64,000 nt of DNA from Eublepharis macularius (lineage: Eukaryota > Chordata > Lepidosauria > Squamata > Eublepharidae). This document shows positions 9,803 through 21,461 of the stretch, in pieces. Location of the stretch: contig NC_072805.1 in the NCBI RefSeq assembly GCF_028583425.1, positions 18,548,001-18,612,000 on the forward strand, written 5' to 3'. The notes beneath the pieces are model-generated. The model saw only the letters and a program-made list of their open reading frames with translations. It did not search any database and was not told the origin of the DNA. The translations under genes were made by a program, and so were the position numbers. Position 1 is the stretch's first letter; each line of letters begins with the position of its first letter.

Positions 9803-9860
9803 TCAATCTGAAGGGTGCTCCGGGCAGGATCTGTTCACTTCAAACCAGGAATCTATACAG
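9803..9860 (-). CDS. ZNRF1: ZNRF1 coding exon 4, RING C-terminus and stop
   Basis: Acceptor CTTTGGCAG ends at 9861; the exon completes Ser223 and encodes CIDSWFEVNRSCPEHPSD before TGA (9805-9803). It supplies the last cysteines and histidine of the RING domain, including the CPEH pair. The ending agrees with mammalian ZNRF1 except for one residue (Ser for Ala, from memory). Confidence 0.97.
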
Positions 9861-10801
9861 CTGCCAAAGAAAAGGGGGGAGTCAGAAAGGGATCTATCAC
9901 CATGTGCCACAATGTCCAGGGCAGGCATCTTGCAAGGGAACCAAGGCGGAACACCCGCTCCAGCGCTTCTTTTCACATGGCAAAGGGCTTGCGGGATCTT
10001 CCCATTGTTGCCTGGTTGCCAGTACCATGCAGTGGCAAGAGGGCTTCCACATGGCAAGGGGAATGCAAAGAAACCTTGCCGAGTCCCCTGAGGCAGTCGT
10101 TTCCCTTCTGCCACTAGACGGCTTTATTTTTTAAAAAAATCAACAATGGATAGATCATTAAAACATCCTAGCTGTTACAATCTGTACAGAGATAACGGGA
10201 AAGGCGTATTTCTGCAATGAAAGGCGCCAGAACCTTACTTTTTTTAATGTGAAAGCTGGTAATTCAAAGAACGGGATAAACAGATTGTTATTACACCATT
10301 ATGGTATGGCAACTGCTGGTTATTATTTTAAAAAGACAAACCTCTCCAGTGGTGGGCAGGGGAAATGACTCCGATGTGGGCAGGACCTGGAAAATCCGGA
10401 CTTTCCAGTCCACGCGGGTATCACCCCAGCTTTGCTACAATCTTTCTCAAAACACTGCAGCAAAGCAGGCTTGGGAAAGGTTGCCAAAAGACGCCAAGCC
10501 CCACGAGATGCCAAGCACAAAAGCACCACAAAGGTATGGAGAACTGGGGGGGGAGGGGCTGCTTTCCCAACAGCATCCAAATGACGTGTAAGTGCCCCAT
10601 GATAACCAGGACAGGTAACAGCATCACTATCCCTTCCCTTTCAGGGAGAGGAAGAAACACCCCAAAGAATTTCGCAGCCCCTTGTGGAGGAAAGACGCGG
10701 GCTTTTGGGGAGCCTCGAGCAAGCCAAGTCGTTGCGGCCACACAAACAGGAATGCCCCAGAAACAGTGCCAAGTGTACGTGTAGAGGGTTTCATACTGTA
10801 C
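9861..10801 (-). other. ZNRF1: ZNRF1 intron 3
   Basis: A 0.94-kb intron with donor GTACAG and acceptor TTGGCAG. No repeat or other gene was recognised. Open frames on both strands across it are read-through of exon ends and are not supported as genes. Confidence 0.8.
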
Positions 10802-10907
10802 CTCTTGTGGTAAATGCACAGGCAGGGAAGCCGGGCTATCGTGTCCCCCTGCAGGAGCTCTTCCAGGCAGATCACACACTCGCCTGCATCCTTTGTTAGC
10901 ACATCGT
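10802..10907 (-). CDS. ZNRF1: ZNRF1 coding exon 3, first half of the RING finger
   Basis: A 106-bp exon between the acceptor CCTCCCTGCAG and the donor AG|GTACAG. It encodes residues 188-223: DDVLTKDAGE, then CVICLEELLQGDTIARLPCL and CIYHK. The CxxC pair Cys198/Cys201 and Cys216, Cys218 and His221 are the first zinc ligands of the RING. This domain recruits the E2 and transfers ubiquitin. Phase: starts by completing Asp188 (G + AC) and ends AG, which the next exon completes to Ser. Confidence 0.97.
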
Positions 10908-11166
10908 CTGCAGGGAGGCAAATAGAAAAGGCAGATGGGTGATGAGGAGCATCCGGCAAGCGACAACAACCACACACACACCCCTACACCACCTGAGCAG
11001 TGGTCTACCTTTGGGGGGCAGGGAGATGCAAAGCCCATTAACAGAACAGAGCTCCTTTTCGGGCCTGCGTAAGAACTAGCAATAAGGTCCCTTCCTTTCT
11101 CACCCAACTTTGGTCTTGCAGAAATCTCACATGCCCCTGGCTCTTATGTAGCATAAGGGAATAGAG

Positions 11167-11366
11167 TAAAGAGTCCAGTAGCACCTTTAAGACTAACCAA
11201 GTTTATTGCAGCATAAGCTTTCGAGAATCACAGATGCATCTGACAAAGAGAGCTGTGGTTCTCGAAAGCTTATGCTACAATAAAGTTGGTTAGTCTTAAA
11301 GGTGCTACCGGACTCTACTATTTTGCAACTACAGGCTAATATGGCTAACTCTTCTTGATCTATGAC
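11167..11366 (+). mobile_element. Penelope-like foldback, family A copy A2
   Basis: Inverted arms with GTCCAGTAGCACCTTTAAGA on the left and CTTAAAGGTGCTACCGGACT on the right. The tail ACTACAGGCTAATATGGCTA is at the right end. A perfect 13-bp duplication TAAGGGAATAGAG flanks it (11154-11166 and 11367-11379). It inserted in ZNRF1 intron 2 in the orientation opposite to the gene. Confidence 0.82.
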
Positions 11367-12124
11367 TAAGGGAATAGAGGCCGCTTTCATAACAAGAGCA
11401 GGATCGTAGCCTATTCCACTGTTTATTGAATGCATTACCTTGCTCTTACTGCATCCTTTCCTACTTTTGTAATTCCATTTTTTGTACTGTTCACGACGTA
11501 TTGTGTCTGATACTCTTTGTTTTTATTGTAATGCTTGTCATTCTAATCGTGCTGTTATCCTTTGTTGGATGTCTCGCCCAGCCTGATTGCATGGCCTTAT
11601 GTTGCCTTGTGTCTCAGCAATAAAGTAAATAAATATAAAACAAATACCTTTCGGACAGACTGGGAGATAAACCATGTCATAGCAACCATTTTGTAAACAA
11701 CCACCCACTGCCCCTCCACTCGTGAAGACTGAAGGGGCACAGTCCAAAAATGCCCTGGTTGTGATCGAGAACTTCCATTTCTCCCATTCCTATGCTGCGC
11801 TGGGTGGTTGGCCAAGGCCGCATATTGCAGGATCCTTTTGTTAACTTGATCAGCCTCATATGTGCATGATAGTGAACGAAGCGTGACTCACTTCTAAATC
11901 CAACAAGCTGCTTCATCACGCCTGCCAGCCCTCTCTGGCTTCTGCCAGACCAATCAAGAAAGCGTTGTGTGGCATTTGCCAACCACGGCATGCTTTAGGA
12001 TGGAAGGACACTGCCCCCATGGTGCAGATAGGAAAACCTTCCTTGCACAGACATCCCACATTAAAGGTGGCTGCACAGAGATGGGATCACAGTTGTAGTC
12101 AGTGGAGCGACACACTTTCTATCA

Positions 12125-12688
12125 GTAGGAAAGAGCAAGAGTCCAGTAGCACCTATAAGACTAACAAAATTTGTGGTAGGGTATGAGCTTTCCTGAGTCA
12201 CAGCTCACTTCTTCAGATACAGCTAGAATGAGTTCATGTGTTCTTTTATCTTGGAGAGTGGAGTGATTTCAGATGCCAAATGACAAACGGTGAATGACAA
12301 TAGCAGCTGTGATTGGATAGGGTGGGGTATGCAAAGGAATAACGAAGCTCAGGATAATGCATCCACCTGGATTGAATCGAGACCTAGGCTTCTTGTCTCA
12401 TTACCAATGCTGATTTCTCCACACCCGCCACCCCTCTGCATACCCCACCCTATCCAATTATGCCTGCTATTGTCATTCGCCTGCTATTGTCTTTTGGCAT
12501 CTGAAATCACTCCACTCTCCAAGATGTAAGGACAGATGGACTCACATTCTAGCTATATTTAAAGAAGTGAGCTGTGACTCATGAAAGCTCATACCCTACC
12601 ACAAATTTTGTAAGTCTCATAGGTGTTACTGGACTCCTGCTCTTTTCTACTCCAACAGATAAGACTAACACAGCCACCCATCCTGTCG
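12125..12688 (+). mobile_element. Penelope-like foldback, family B copy B1 (longest copy)
   Basis: A 564-bp near-palindrome. The arms match from the ends (GAGTCCAGTAGCACCTATAA / TCATAGGTGTTACTGGACTC) through TCTTGGAGAGTGGAGTG and on to GGATAGGGTGGGGTATGC, about 200 bp each side of a small loop near 12330-12430. The right arm carries the tail CAGATAAGACTAACACAGCC. Flanked by 10-bp CTTTCTATCA (12115-12124 and 12689-12698). It shows how far the family B terminal repeat extends when not truncated. Confidence 0.8.
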
Positions 12689-13109
12689 CTTTCTATCAAG
12701 CAAGCACGATTGAACAATTTAAAATGTGAGCTGAAGATTTAAAGCAACCTTAATTAATTGGGGAAACTACTCGCTTTACGGAAGACTCTTGCTTGTATTA
12801 AAAGAAATATCTTTTCTAGAGCAAAGGAAAATTTAGTTAAGGGTACTCAAACATGACACCGGGAACTGCTTAAATTAAAAATGAGTATGTTGAAAGTCAC
12901 AAGAAAAAATGGGGGGAATAACAAAGACCTATACTGCAGAATAATAACAGACTGAACAGCAGACACAGACAGTATGACTTCCAAACCTTCACAAATAAAA
13001 GCGGGCAGAGTACTGGACAGTTTCCCCTTTCGAAGGGGAAATGCAAGGTATAATTTTGAAGTTGTTTCCACCTAGCCAGCACAGTTTGGAAATCACTGGC
13101 TCGGGTTAC

Positions 13110-13690
13110 AGGCATCTTTCACACGGAGGTTTTGTGTGTTTGGATGCTTAACTACAGCAGTTTTTCCTCCAAGCTTCCTCGCAGAGATCCTCGTCCATTA
13201 ATTGTGTTCACACGGTTCCCTCACTATTCCACAGCGCTTTTCCAAAATGGGAGGAAAAGGTCGTCTGAGCAACCACAGAGAAATAACAAGCAGACGATGA
13301 TGTTGTAAAGAAACTCAGAGAGAAAAAACACTGCAGTGCAGCATTCAATCCATGAGAAACCTGTGTGAAGCCTGTGAGGCAAAATTAAAGAAATTTAACT
13401 ACAGTGTAACATGAAATCTGAACTGGGAGGGGGCTGCAAAGTTTGCAGCTGATTGGTAAAACCATGGTTTGCAAACCATGGTTCATGCTAATTGCAATGG
13501 GGCAGAAATGACAAGCTGTTCGATACGCTGCAGTTCCAGAGGCCACAGCACAGAGAAGAGAGTGCTGGGTGGACAGAGAACCAAAGTAGCCCTAAACCAC
13601 GGCTTGCCAGTATGTTTGGAAGATCAAGCCACGGGGTGGAATGTAAACTGGGGTTAGCTTAGCGGAAACCACAGCTCAGCAGGCGGTCCA
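13110..13690. repeat. Unnamed palindromic repeat region
   Basis: Contains a perfect palindrome AAACCATGGTTTGCAAACCA (rest follows, 13459-13483). Variant boxes AAACCACGGCTTGCCAG and GGAAACCACAGCTCAGC lie further right, and TTTCACACGGAGGTTTT / TGTGTTCACACGGTTCCC boxes lie at the left. The layout suggests an old miniature transposon, but the ends and target duplication were not found. Confidence 0.35.
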
Positions 13691-13934
13691 GTTTGTAAAA
13701 CTGTGAGTTTTCCTGTAACATTTGCCCCATCTGTACTAGTTCCAATTACATATTCCCCCATATGTTTACAATGCACAGCACCGGCAAGCTTTTATTTTAT
13801 AGAGTGCATCTCTTCCTCTTTGGGAAGGCCTGTTGTTGGACATAGAATAATGTCTATCTTCCTGCCCCCCTTCCCAACAGACCTAGAAGCACAGTTTGCT
13901 CTGCAGAAGTGGTTGACTAAGCAGTGGAAAAACA

Positions 13935-14050
13935 GCAGGAGTCCAGTAGCACCTATAAGACTAACAAAATCAGTGGTAGGGTATGAGCTTTCGTGAGCCA
14001 CAGCTCACTTCTTCAGATAAAAAAGCACACACACACACACACAGACAGAC
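13935..14050 (-). mobile_element. Penelope-like family B half copy B2 joined to an AC microsatellite
   Basis: On the minus strand it reads CTGAAGAAGTGAGCTGTGGC, then TCACGAAAGCTCATACCC and on to GGTGCTACTGGACTCC. It keeps the complete hammerhead-like layout (CUGAAGA, a GUGAG/CUCAC hairpin, GAAAGC). The second arm is absent. The copy is followed directly by a run of AC repeats (about 14023-14050) with a few AGAC units. Confidence 0.75.
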
Positions 14051-15476
14051 ACAAACACACGGCTCTTAAGCAATAAGGTAGCGTTTGATTTTTTTTTTCT
14101 CTTTCCCTCCCCAGTGTGAAGTTTGCACACTTAAATTAAACTGTCGTCTGCAAACCAGGATGCCAAAAAGTACTTGCAATAATTCCGGGTGTGTTAAATC
14201 TAATCAGTTAAATCTTTCAGTTGGTTAGAAGCCAGTCAATTAGCTGGAAGATCTTTCACTGGGTGACAGCCCTGAACAAATGATACCCAAACTCTTCTAG
14301 AATGCCTCTCTGCACGGGCCAACGAGGCTGGAGGACAAACACCCTCAGAGAGGCAGCGGGAGAAACTGGCACAGAAGGTGCCCACACCCCGGCCCTTTCC
14401 CTCCTTCCTAAAGTCAATTCTATGAAAATCCTCCCTTTCCTTCACAGCTCCAAAAATAGACAGCGAAGGTGATGGCAAATGGGGAGAGGGGGAGAGAGAG
14501 GAGAAAGGAAGAGTTGCTAAGCACTCAGGTTTTGCTTTCACAAATCTCTCCCCGCCCCCGGCACATCTGACCTGGCACAACCCTGAAATCGGTGGATGTG
14601 TGCCAAGGACGCCATGGGGATGGAAGGGGGGGGGGAGAGGGACCCACACAACAGGGGAAAGCAGCAGCGCCTTCTGGATTTCGTTCTCCAGCATCTCTGG
14701 CACGAGGTACAAGGCCCTGGTGCAGCTGGGCAGGCTGAGGAATTTCGGGGGGGGTGGGGATGGGGGAGAGACAGAGATGCCTTTCCTATTGCAGACTACT
14801 GTCAGGCAGGCTGGGGAAGGCCCATCTGTGCGATGCCGAATAACCAGCTCCTCCTTCTGACCTGATTTTCCGACTTGCAGCCTCAAGAGCTGCCTGGCGC
14901 TGTCTCTGCCGACGCAGACGGGGCGGGACCCGTGTAATGTCAGGGGCACTGTGGGACTGATGTGGCCTGGCACCGACAGCTGGAGCAACATCAACGTCAG
15001 TCGATCTGATCGGGCTTGTTGTCGATGGGACGGACGTACCCGTGGCTGGGGTGGAGGAATGTCTGCCTTCTCCCCACTCCCTTGGCTAGCTAGGCACCCA
15101 TGGGCACCAGGAAAGCTGGGCCTGATCATTGATATGAGAAGGTGGCAGCAAGGATGCTAATTTCATGCACGGGGCTGAAACAATAACACACAGTTCATGG
15201 GCTACAGCAACACATGTGAACACCCCCCCCCCCCGCCCCCGCCTTAGGATGCGCCTTCCTTCTCAATACCAGACGTGCCTCCGCCAGCCCAGCCTGGCTC
15301 TCACAGGGTGTGCATTCCATACACATCTTCACAACCATTCCATCCAAGCACAGAACTTAACACTTAATGTTAGGGCTGGTTTCCAGCATCCTGGAAATCT
15401 TTGCTTTGGCTGGGGGGCGGGGAAGGAAACTTCAAGTTTCTAGATCCTATGACTAAAGAAATAATTCAGAAGACAT

Positions 15477-15690
15477 CTGGTGGTGGTGGAGAGTGCCCTC
15501 AAGTCATAGCTGACTTATAGTGACCCCTGATGGGGTTTTCATGGCAAGAGACTAACAGAGGTGGTTTGCCATTGCCTGCCTCCGCAAGCCTGGTCTTTAT
15601 TGGAGGTTCAATTACTAACCAAGGCCAACCCTGCTTAGCTTCTGAGATCTGATGAGATCAGGCACACCCAAACTATCCAGGTCAGAGTAG
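15477..15690 (-). mobile_element. 5S-rRNA-derived SINE
   Basis: The minus strand carries GAAGCTAAGCAGGGTTGGCC preceded by GATCTCATCAGATCTCA. This matches the internal promoter region of 5S rRNA (GATCTCGTCTGATCTCGGAAGCTAAGCAGGGT from memory, two segments). It is followed by GAGGCAGGCAATGGCAAACC and the CTTGCCATGAAAACCCC tail. It is a SINE, not a 5S gene: the 5' and 3' ends of 5S are missing. Confidence 0.85.
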
Positions 15691-16092
15691 AAGACCTTTA
15701 GGTCCTTAAAAAAAAAAACTACCTTTTTGTAAAAATTTTCCATGCACATTACACAAAACTGGCTTTGTAGGCATGGATTTATTTCAGTCACAAAATTTAT
15801 CTTCTCTTGGTGCCCAATTCCAGATTTATGCATTGGCACACAGCACTCACAGCAGGTGGGACCAGCAGATGCGACAATATGGAAGAATTAGGCACAGCCC
15901 ATAAACACTCTTCAGGGCGCCTTAACACTGAAAGGCAGTGAGATAGGTGAACCAACGGGGGAAGCGTGTGGGCAGACAGGGCCTGAGCATCACAGAACGT
16001 CCACAAGAGACAGCAGTCTGGAAAAAAAACCCCATACTTGCCCGCATTCACATTCTGCCAGACAAGACCCCCAACAAAAAGGACCCACTTAC

Positions 16093-16188
16093 CATTGTAG
16101 GAGAGGCGGGGCTTGCTCAGACACATGATAAAGTGCATTTCCGTTTCATCGGAAGCCACGGATTTGGAGCAAATGGGACACTTGAAAC
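16093..16188 (-). CDS. ZNRF1: ZNRF1 coding exon 2, zinc-finger exon
   Basis: A 96-bp exon between acceptor TTCCTCTTCCAG and donor AATG|GTAAGT. It encodes FKCPICSKSVASDETEMHFI and MCLSKPRLSYN (residues 157-187). Cys159, Cys162, His174 and Cys178 form the ZNRF-type zinc finger just before the RING. The only difference I can name from mammalian ZNRF1 is DET for DEM. In-phase with exons 1 and 3. Confidence 0.97.
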
Positions 16189-17051
16189 CTGGAAGAGGAA
16201 GGATGGGAGAGAGTTAAAACAACTAAGTACTAGGTCTACTCCAACACCAACTGCGTAACAGCTTTGCCGGGAGAGAACCGTCTATAGCTGGTGCCGTATT
16301 CTGGAATGTGAGCGTTGCAAGACCAAGGACAGGCCTCGATTTGCTTATGACACTCTGTAAAGCCCAGCTAACTTTTGATGGCACCACTCAGTGCTGACAG
16401 TGAACATCTGCACATGGTTTTCCTGACTTGCTTTATGTATGCAATGATATAGGCTGCTCGCCACAAAAACCTCACATCAGAATATGCCAGATTGCTTCCA
16501 AAAATTGCAACACAACACATTTTGATTTCTTACTATTTAAGAGAGACAGCAACTTCTGGCAATACAGGGGAAGAGACGACAACTGAACGTGCCAGTCGCT
16601 TGCAGTAGCCTGAAATCTCCCCAGACACACCTTTCCATGATCTTTTCCCCCACCACCCTTCAAAGCAGGGGAAAACAGCAAGGCAAGGGATTTCAGTAAT
16701 TCTCATTTACTTCATTTATACCCCACTTTCTTCCCCAATGGGAACCCAAAGTGGCTTACAATATTCTTCACTGTGTTATTTCCTTGACAAAGGTTTCTAA
16801 AGTTTCCTGCTCTTTCATTTTCTCATTTTCTTAAGTTTTCTGCTCTTTTTTTTTTACTGCTTCCTTTCAGAATTGCTAGAATTCCCTTGTTTGGGATCAA
16901 ACATGGCTCTGCAGCACAGGTGTGTGTTCGCCAGTACATCCTGACTTTTTACAGAGGAGATCCGTATCATGAAAGGGCACAGACAGAGCCTGCCCCTCCC
17001 TACAGGTTCATACAAGCCCTCCTTTAAATACAGCCAAAGTTTCCTCTCTCT

Positions 17052-18181
17052 GGGGTGTGCGTGGTCAAAAGATTCGGTTTTCTGCTTTGGGTATACCCGA
17101 AGCGGGGGCGGGGGGAACTGTGGGAATCCGGAAACCCGAAGCAGAAAGCTGCTTTGAGAGTCGGGTATTTCAATCACTTTGGTATGTTCCGCAAAGATTC
17201 TGAGCATACTGAAGTGAGGGGAGAAGCTTTGTCCCAGCCCCCCAGCCCCACTTAGCACCCCACTCCCCACCCCCACTTATTCCCTCTGCCCCTCCCACTT
17301 ACTTGGAAGATCTGCAGCGGCCAGCTGGGCAGCAGGGAAGGCCGGAGCCACCGCCGTCGCCGCCTCCAGGGCCCGCAGAGGCCAGCCGGCTGGCAGGGAC
17401 GGTCAGGGAAGGCCACAGCTGCCACCTCCAGGGCCTGCAGCGGTCAGCTGGGTGGCAGGGAAGGCCAGAGCTGCCACCTCCGGCCATTCCTGCCGCTGAA
17501 ATAGCTGCCGCAGCAGTCATTTGAGGGGCAGGAAGGGCCTCCACTGCCGCCACTGTGGCCATTTGAGGGGCGTGGAGGCCTGGAGCCGGCTCCTCTGCCG
17601 CTGGCTCCAGGGCCTGCAGTGGCCAGCTGGGTGGCGGGGAAGGCCGGAGCCACCGCCTTTGGCCCTTCCTGCCCCTCAAATAGCCACCACAGTGGCCATT
17701 TGAGGGGCGGGACGGCCCAGAGCCAGCTCCTCTGCCGCTGCGCCGCCACCTCGGGGGCCTGCGTGGAAGGCTGGAGCTGCTGCCTCCACCGCCACGGAAG
17801 CTAGTGGGGAGGCAAGGGGGCTGGAGCGTCCTCCTCCACCACTGCAGTGGCCCTGCTAGCGCAAAGTAAGTGGGGGGGGGTATAGGGGGTTCGGGGCTGG
17901 GGCTGGTGGTTGGGCAAAGTTTAAAGGGCCCTGCGGCTTGCAAGTGGCAGGAAAAGGGCCCTTTAAACTTCAGCTGGCAGGAGGGGGATCCCCCCCTGCC
18001 AACTGAAGCCAGCCCCGGGCCCAAAGCTTCCTGAGGCAACCCGAATGCTTGGGGAAGCTTTGATTCAGGATTTCCTCATCAGGGCCAGCATGCTGGCTCC
18101 TATTCGTAAATCCCAAATCTTTACAGATCAGGTCCGATTCAGGTATTTTTCCCAAACTGGAAACCCGAAGTGCACACCCCT
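17052..18181. mobile_element. 1.1-kb GC-rich element with TIR GGGGTGTGC and internal tandem array
   Basis: The left end GGGGTGTGC and right end GCACACCCC are inverted. Near both ends are CCGAA-rich words (GGTATACCCGAAGCGG; GGAAACCCGAAGTGCAC), and near the right end GGGAAGCTTTGATTCAGGA. 17300-17850 is an imperfect GC-rich tandem array built from CAGGGCCTGCAGTGGCCAGC, GGGAAGGCCGGAGCC and GGCCATTTGAGGGGC units. I read it as a non-autonomous DNA transposon that captured or expanded a minisatellite. No clean target duplication was found. Confidence 0.55.
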
Positions 18182-18654
18182 ACCTCTCGCCAAGCGAAGC
18201 ACCTCTGCCTTGAGCTTGGCATGCAGATGCCTTCTAGGCTATGAAAAATCCCTCAGCATATTGCAACGATAAAACTCACAATAAGCAAGTATGCTTAAAA
18301 GCAGGCTGTGGAAGCCGCCTTGCTGAGACAGTGAGGAAGCTGCACCCACTGGAACTTGCTATCTAAATCCAGGCTCCACACAAATTGCTAAACAGATGAG
18401 CGAAATGCTCCGTCAGTCTTGCTCAGAGCTCTCCATAGCTCTGCAGGCTCTTAGGCAGCAGCCCTGCCCAGCCAAGGACACAACAGTGACTGCTCCCAAC
18501 GCTGTGCAGAACATGCGAGACTTAGTGAAATGTCATCCTCCAGGCAGGCTAGGGTGACACAGAATGTTTTGCCCAGCGCTACTTAAATTAGCTTCATGGT
18601 GGAATCTGAAGATCCCTGCAGCCAAATGCAACGCTTCAGCTACTGCACCAAAAA

Positions 18655-18868
18655 TCTATCACGTTTTTATCCCACCCTTCTTTCCATGGAACTCAAAGCG
18701 GCTTACGTGGTTCTCTCTCCATTTTATCCTCACAGTACCACACTGTGAGGTAGGTGAAGTTGAGAGACTGACTGCCTCAAGGTCATCCAGTGACCAGCAG
18801 GGCTGAATAGGAACCCTGGTCTTTCCCTGTCCTCGTCCAACGCCCGACCGCTACACTATGCTGGCTTT
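18655..18868 (-). mobile_element. tRNA-derived SINE (Squam1-like)
   Basis: The minus strand has a tRNA-like head (GCCAGCATAGTGTAGCGGTC), a B-box region and a GTTGAGGACAGG-like divergence. It then has CTTGAGGCAGTCAGTCTC and the tail GTGAGGATAAAATGGAGAGA to GGGATAAAAACG. About 210 bp. A short tail piece of the same family lies at about 16708-16772. Confidence 0.7.
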
Positions 18869-21096
18869 CGCTCTGGAGAAGAACACCTATCATGACAGAG
18901 TAGCCATTCCATCTACCAGCAAGTGGGGAAAAGGCAGCAACTTGCTTCAAAAAGTGGCAAACAAGATCTGAAGTCCCACAGGAATAAGCGCTGTTCTGTC
19001 ACATGAATGAAACAGTCTACTCAACCCCGGGGGGGCTTTAAACACTCTTCTGTTGGTACTTTCCGCAGAGATGTGCAGGGTGATGCGCATACTAAGATTC
19101 CAAAGAAAACCCCACATAGAATGTTGTACTGGATGCAGTACACGGCTTTCAAAGCACCTCATCCTGGTCCCTCTCCTCAAAAGCAAGTTTCTAGTCCTTA
19201 TGGTTGCTACAATATGCTGCATAAAGTATATGGTCACTGCTTCATGAAACCCGAGTAGGGAATTAACATTCAGCTCTTTGCATAGCTCTATGCCTCATAA
19301 AATACAAAACTAGACTACACTATGCAAAATGGGAAATGCTTTCCAATGCAAAATTATGAAATCATGCAAACCCACTCAATGTGCTTAACGCATACAGGTT
19401 GCAGAATTTTCTTGCTTGAACATATGGCATTTCAGACACAGAGTGCCTCCAGGCCTGCTCGTCTGGGACTAGCTGACTCCCTTCCCTGCTTAAGGATACG
19501 CCAGAACATCAGCGTTCTCGGCGTGAGCCAGAGAGCAGAGCTGATGAAATGCAACCATGAAATCCCACAAGGACAGAAGAGGCGGCACATTTACATAAGG
19601 TAAAGTGCCAGATATGCAGGCAAGAGGATGGGGCGACAATAAAGTCACTTGTGGTGCAAACAACCACACGAATGAGATCAACTTCTTTTGGGGAGACAGT
19701 TAAGACGCAAAATTATGCACAGCTAAAACCACCAGGCTTTATGAATAGCATTTCTTAGGATAAGCCAGTCACCACGTTGCAGCACGGACAGGAACTTAAC
19801 AACTTTGGGGATACAGAGCTGGCTGCAGTCTAAACAGGTCTATCGTGGAGGGGCAAGGCCAGAGGCAAAGCTTTGACACTGGCAACAATGATCTGAAGCG
19901 GCCAGCGGGGGTGTTCAGAGAGCATATTCTGCACCATACAGCTTGAACATTATCACGCCTTCTCTTGTAGTTCTGTAAGGAATCCAGCACAGACTGTTCA
20001 GCAACCTTCTGAAACTACAATTCCCAAGATCCTTTGGGAGAAGCCATGGCCTTGAAACGGATATACGGCCTATCTAAATTTGGGCTGTGGCTGATAGGCC
20101 TATGTTACAGGCCTACCCAAATTGTCACCACGGGGTGTTGCGCAGGGGAGGAGGGGGGGGGGGGAGAACAAAAAGAGACGAATGGCTTGAGAGAAGAACA
20201 TTCCAGAGCTCTCAGAATCTCTTAGAAAATTCTGGAATAAATTGTGTTGCTCTTTAAAGTGCCAATAGACTCCTGTTTTTATTTTGTTGGACAGAAGGAA
20301 AAACAGGCGTGTTTCTTCCTGGATTAGCGTTGAGTCCCTTAAGACTACCCTTAGCTGCTCTATAGGCAACACTTCTAGTGAAGCACAGAGAAGAATCACA
20401 CGGATGCAAATGCCGGATAAATGCCTACAACGAAAATGTGTGCGCATTCATGCACGCGCACGGTTACTTCAACAACAGCTGCTTAAAAGGGGCCATTCCT
20501 ATTTATGTGCACCAATGCCAATTTATTTAGCTGGTAGAATACTTGTTTAATCCTTTAAAACCGCAACATTTGGTATTTAGATTTGTAATACACATCTTGG
20601 AAACATTACAGATATTTCCATAGCTGTGCGGATCCCTCCCCCCGAGCCCTTTTGGAGGAAACGCGCAATCAATTTTCAACCACCCTTCCTCCCAACACTG
20701 ATCAGATATGAAAATAATCTATGCAAAAATTACAGCCCTTCCCAAATTCAGCTGAACAAACATCACTGCAAATCAACAGATAAACAACAAGATGGGGAGG
20801 TTAATTGACTCTTCCTGCCTGAGAGAACTGGGATGCCACAGCCAATCTGGAATCCTTTGGTGGAAACAAAGCAGTTCACAGCTCTGCCAAAGCCATGCGC
20901 CGCCGCCCCCCTCCCCACATCGTTCGCTTGCACATCATTGGCACTCCCCTGTGTATTCAAGTGCCACATTCACACAGTTACTGTAGCTTCACAGGTTTAA
21001 GTCTTCTGCAGTGCAGCTATATAAGGAAGTGAATACACCACTGAGTTCACACTACTCCACCTTGGGGAACAAACATTTGATCCAGAGGATCTACAG

Positions 21097-21452
21097 AGTT
21101 GCCAGGAGGGGGGAAGACCCGGCACTCACCTTTCTTGTTCTCTTCGCACGTGTGCAATGCATGCACGCACTCCCAGCTCCAGCATTATGACATTACTTCT
21201 GGAAGTGACGTTGCCCCATCACAGTGGCCACAGGAGCGCTCCCAAACAGAGTGTGGAAGTACTTCCGTGGCCAGTGCAATCACATCACTTCTGGAAGGGA
21301 CGTCCTCATGCCCGCTGGAGCACATATTCTGCGCGTTTTCCTGGGGTGTCTGCTGGTGGTGAGCAATCTCCGGGTGGCTCAAAACCTCCCACTGATTGCA
21401 ACTGGGTAAATTGTTGGGACATTCCCACCGATGGCGAGCACCTGGGATACCT
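21097..21452. mobile_element. hAT-like MITE, 'TTGCCAGG / GACGTCA' family, copy 1
   Basis: A 356-bp element beginning AGTTGCCAGG and ending GAGCACCTGGGATACC. It contains paired CATCACTTCTGGAAG and TTACTTCTGGAAGTGACG boxes around GTGGCCAGTGCAATCAC. Flanked by 8-bp ATCTACAG (21089-21096 and 21453-21460). It sits directly next to copy 2. Confidence 0.75.
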
Positions 21453-21461
21453 ATCTACAGA

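Larger units (their letters stand above)
10908..16092 (-). other. ZNRF1: ZNRF1 intron 2
   Basis: A 5.2-kb intron. It contains Penelope-like copies at 11167-11366, 12125-12688 and about 13935-14020, an unnamed palindromic region about 13110-13690, an AC run at 14023-14050, and a 5S-type SINE at 15477-15690. 11380-12110 and 12700-13100 show nothing recognisable. 14100-15170 is repeat-poor and has a 297-codon open frame on the ZNRF1 strand (see findings). Confidence 0.8.

Noticed and set aside
10421-11107. A 228-residue minus-strand frame over ZNRF1 exon 3
   Set aside because: It overlaps exon 3 in another frame and extends through both introns. The true exon 3 frame matches ZNRF1 with proper splice sites.
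17299-18039. A 246-residue minus-strand open frame
   Set aside because: It is a reading of the GC-rich tandem array inside a transposon-like element. The repeats and lack of known motifs speak against a protein.
19970-20250. ACTACAATTCCCAAGATCC resembling a ZNF143 site deep in ZNRF1 intron 1
   Set aside because: The context looks like a dispersed repeat that carries this word in many reptile genomes. There is no CpG island or gene start nearby.
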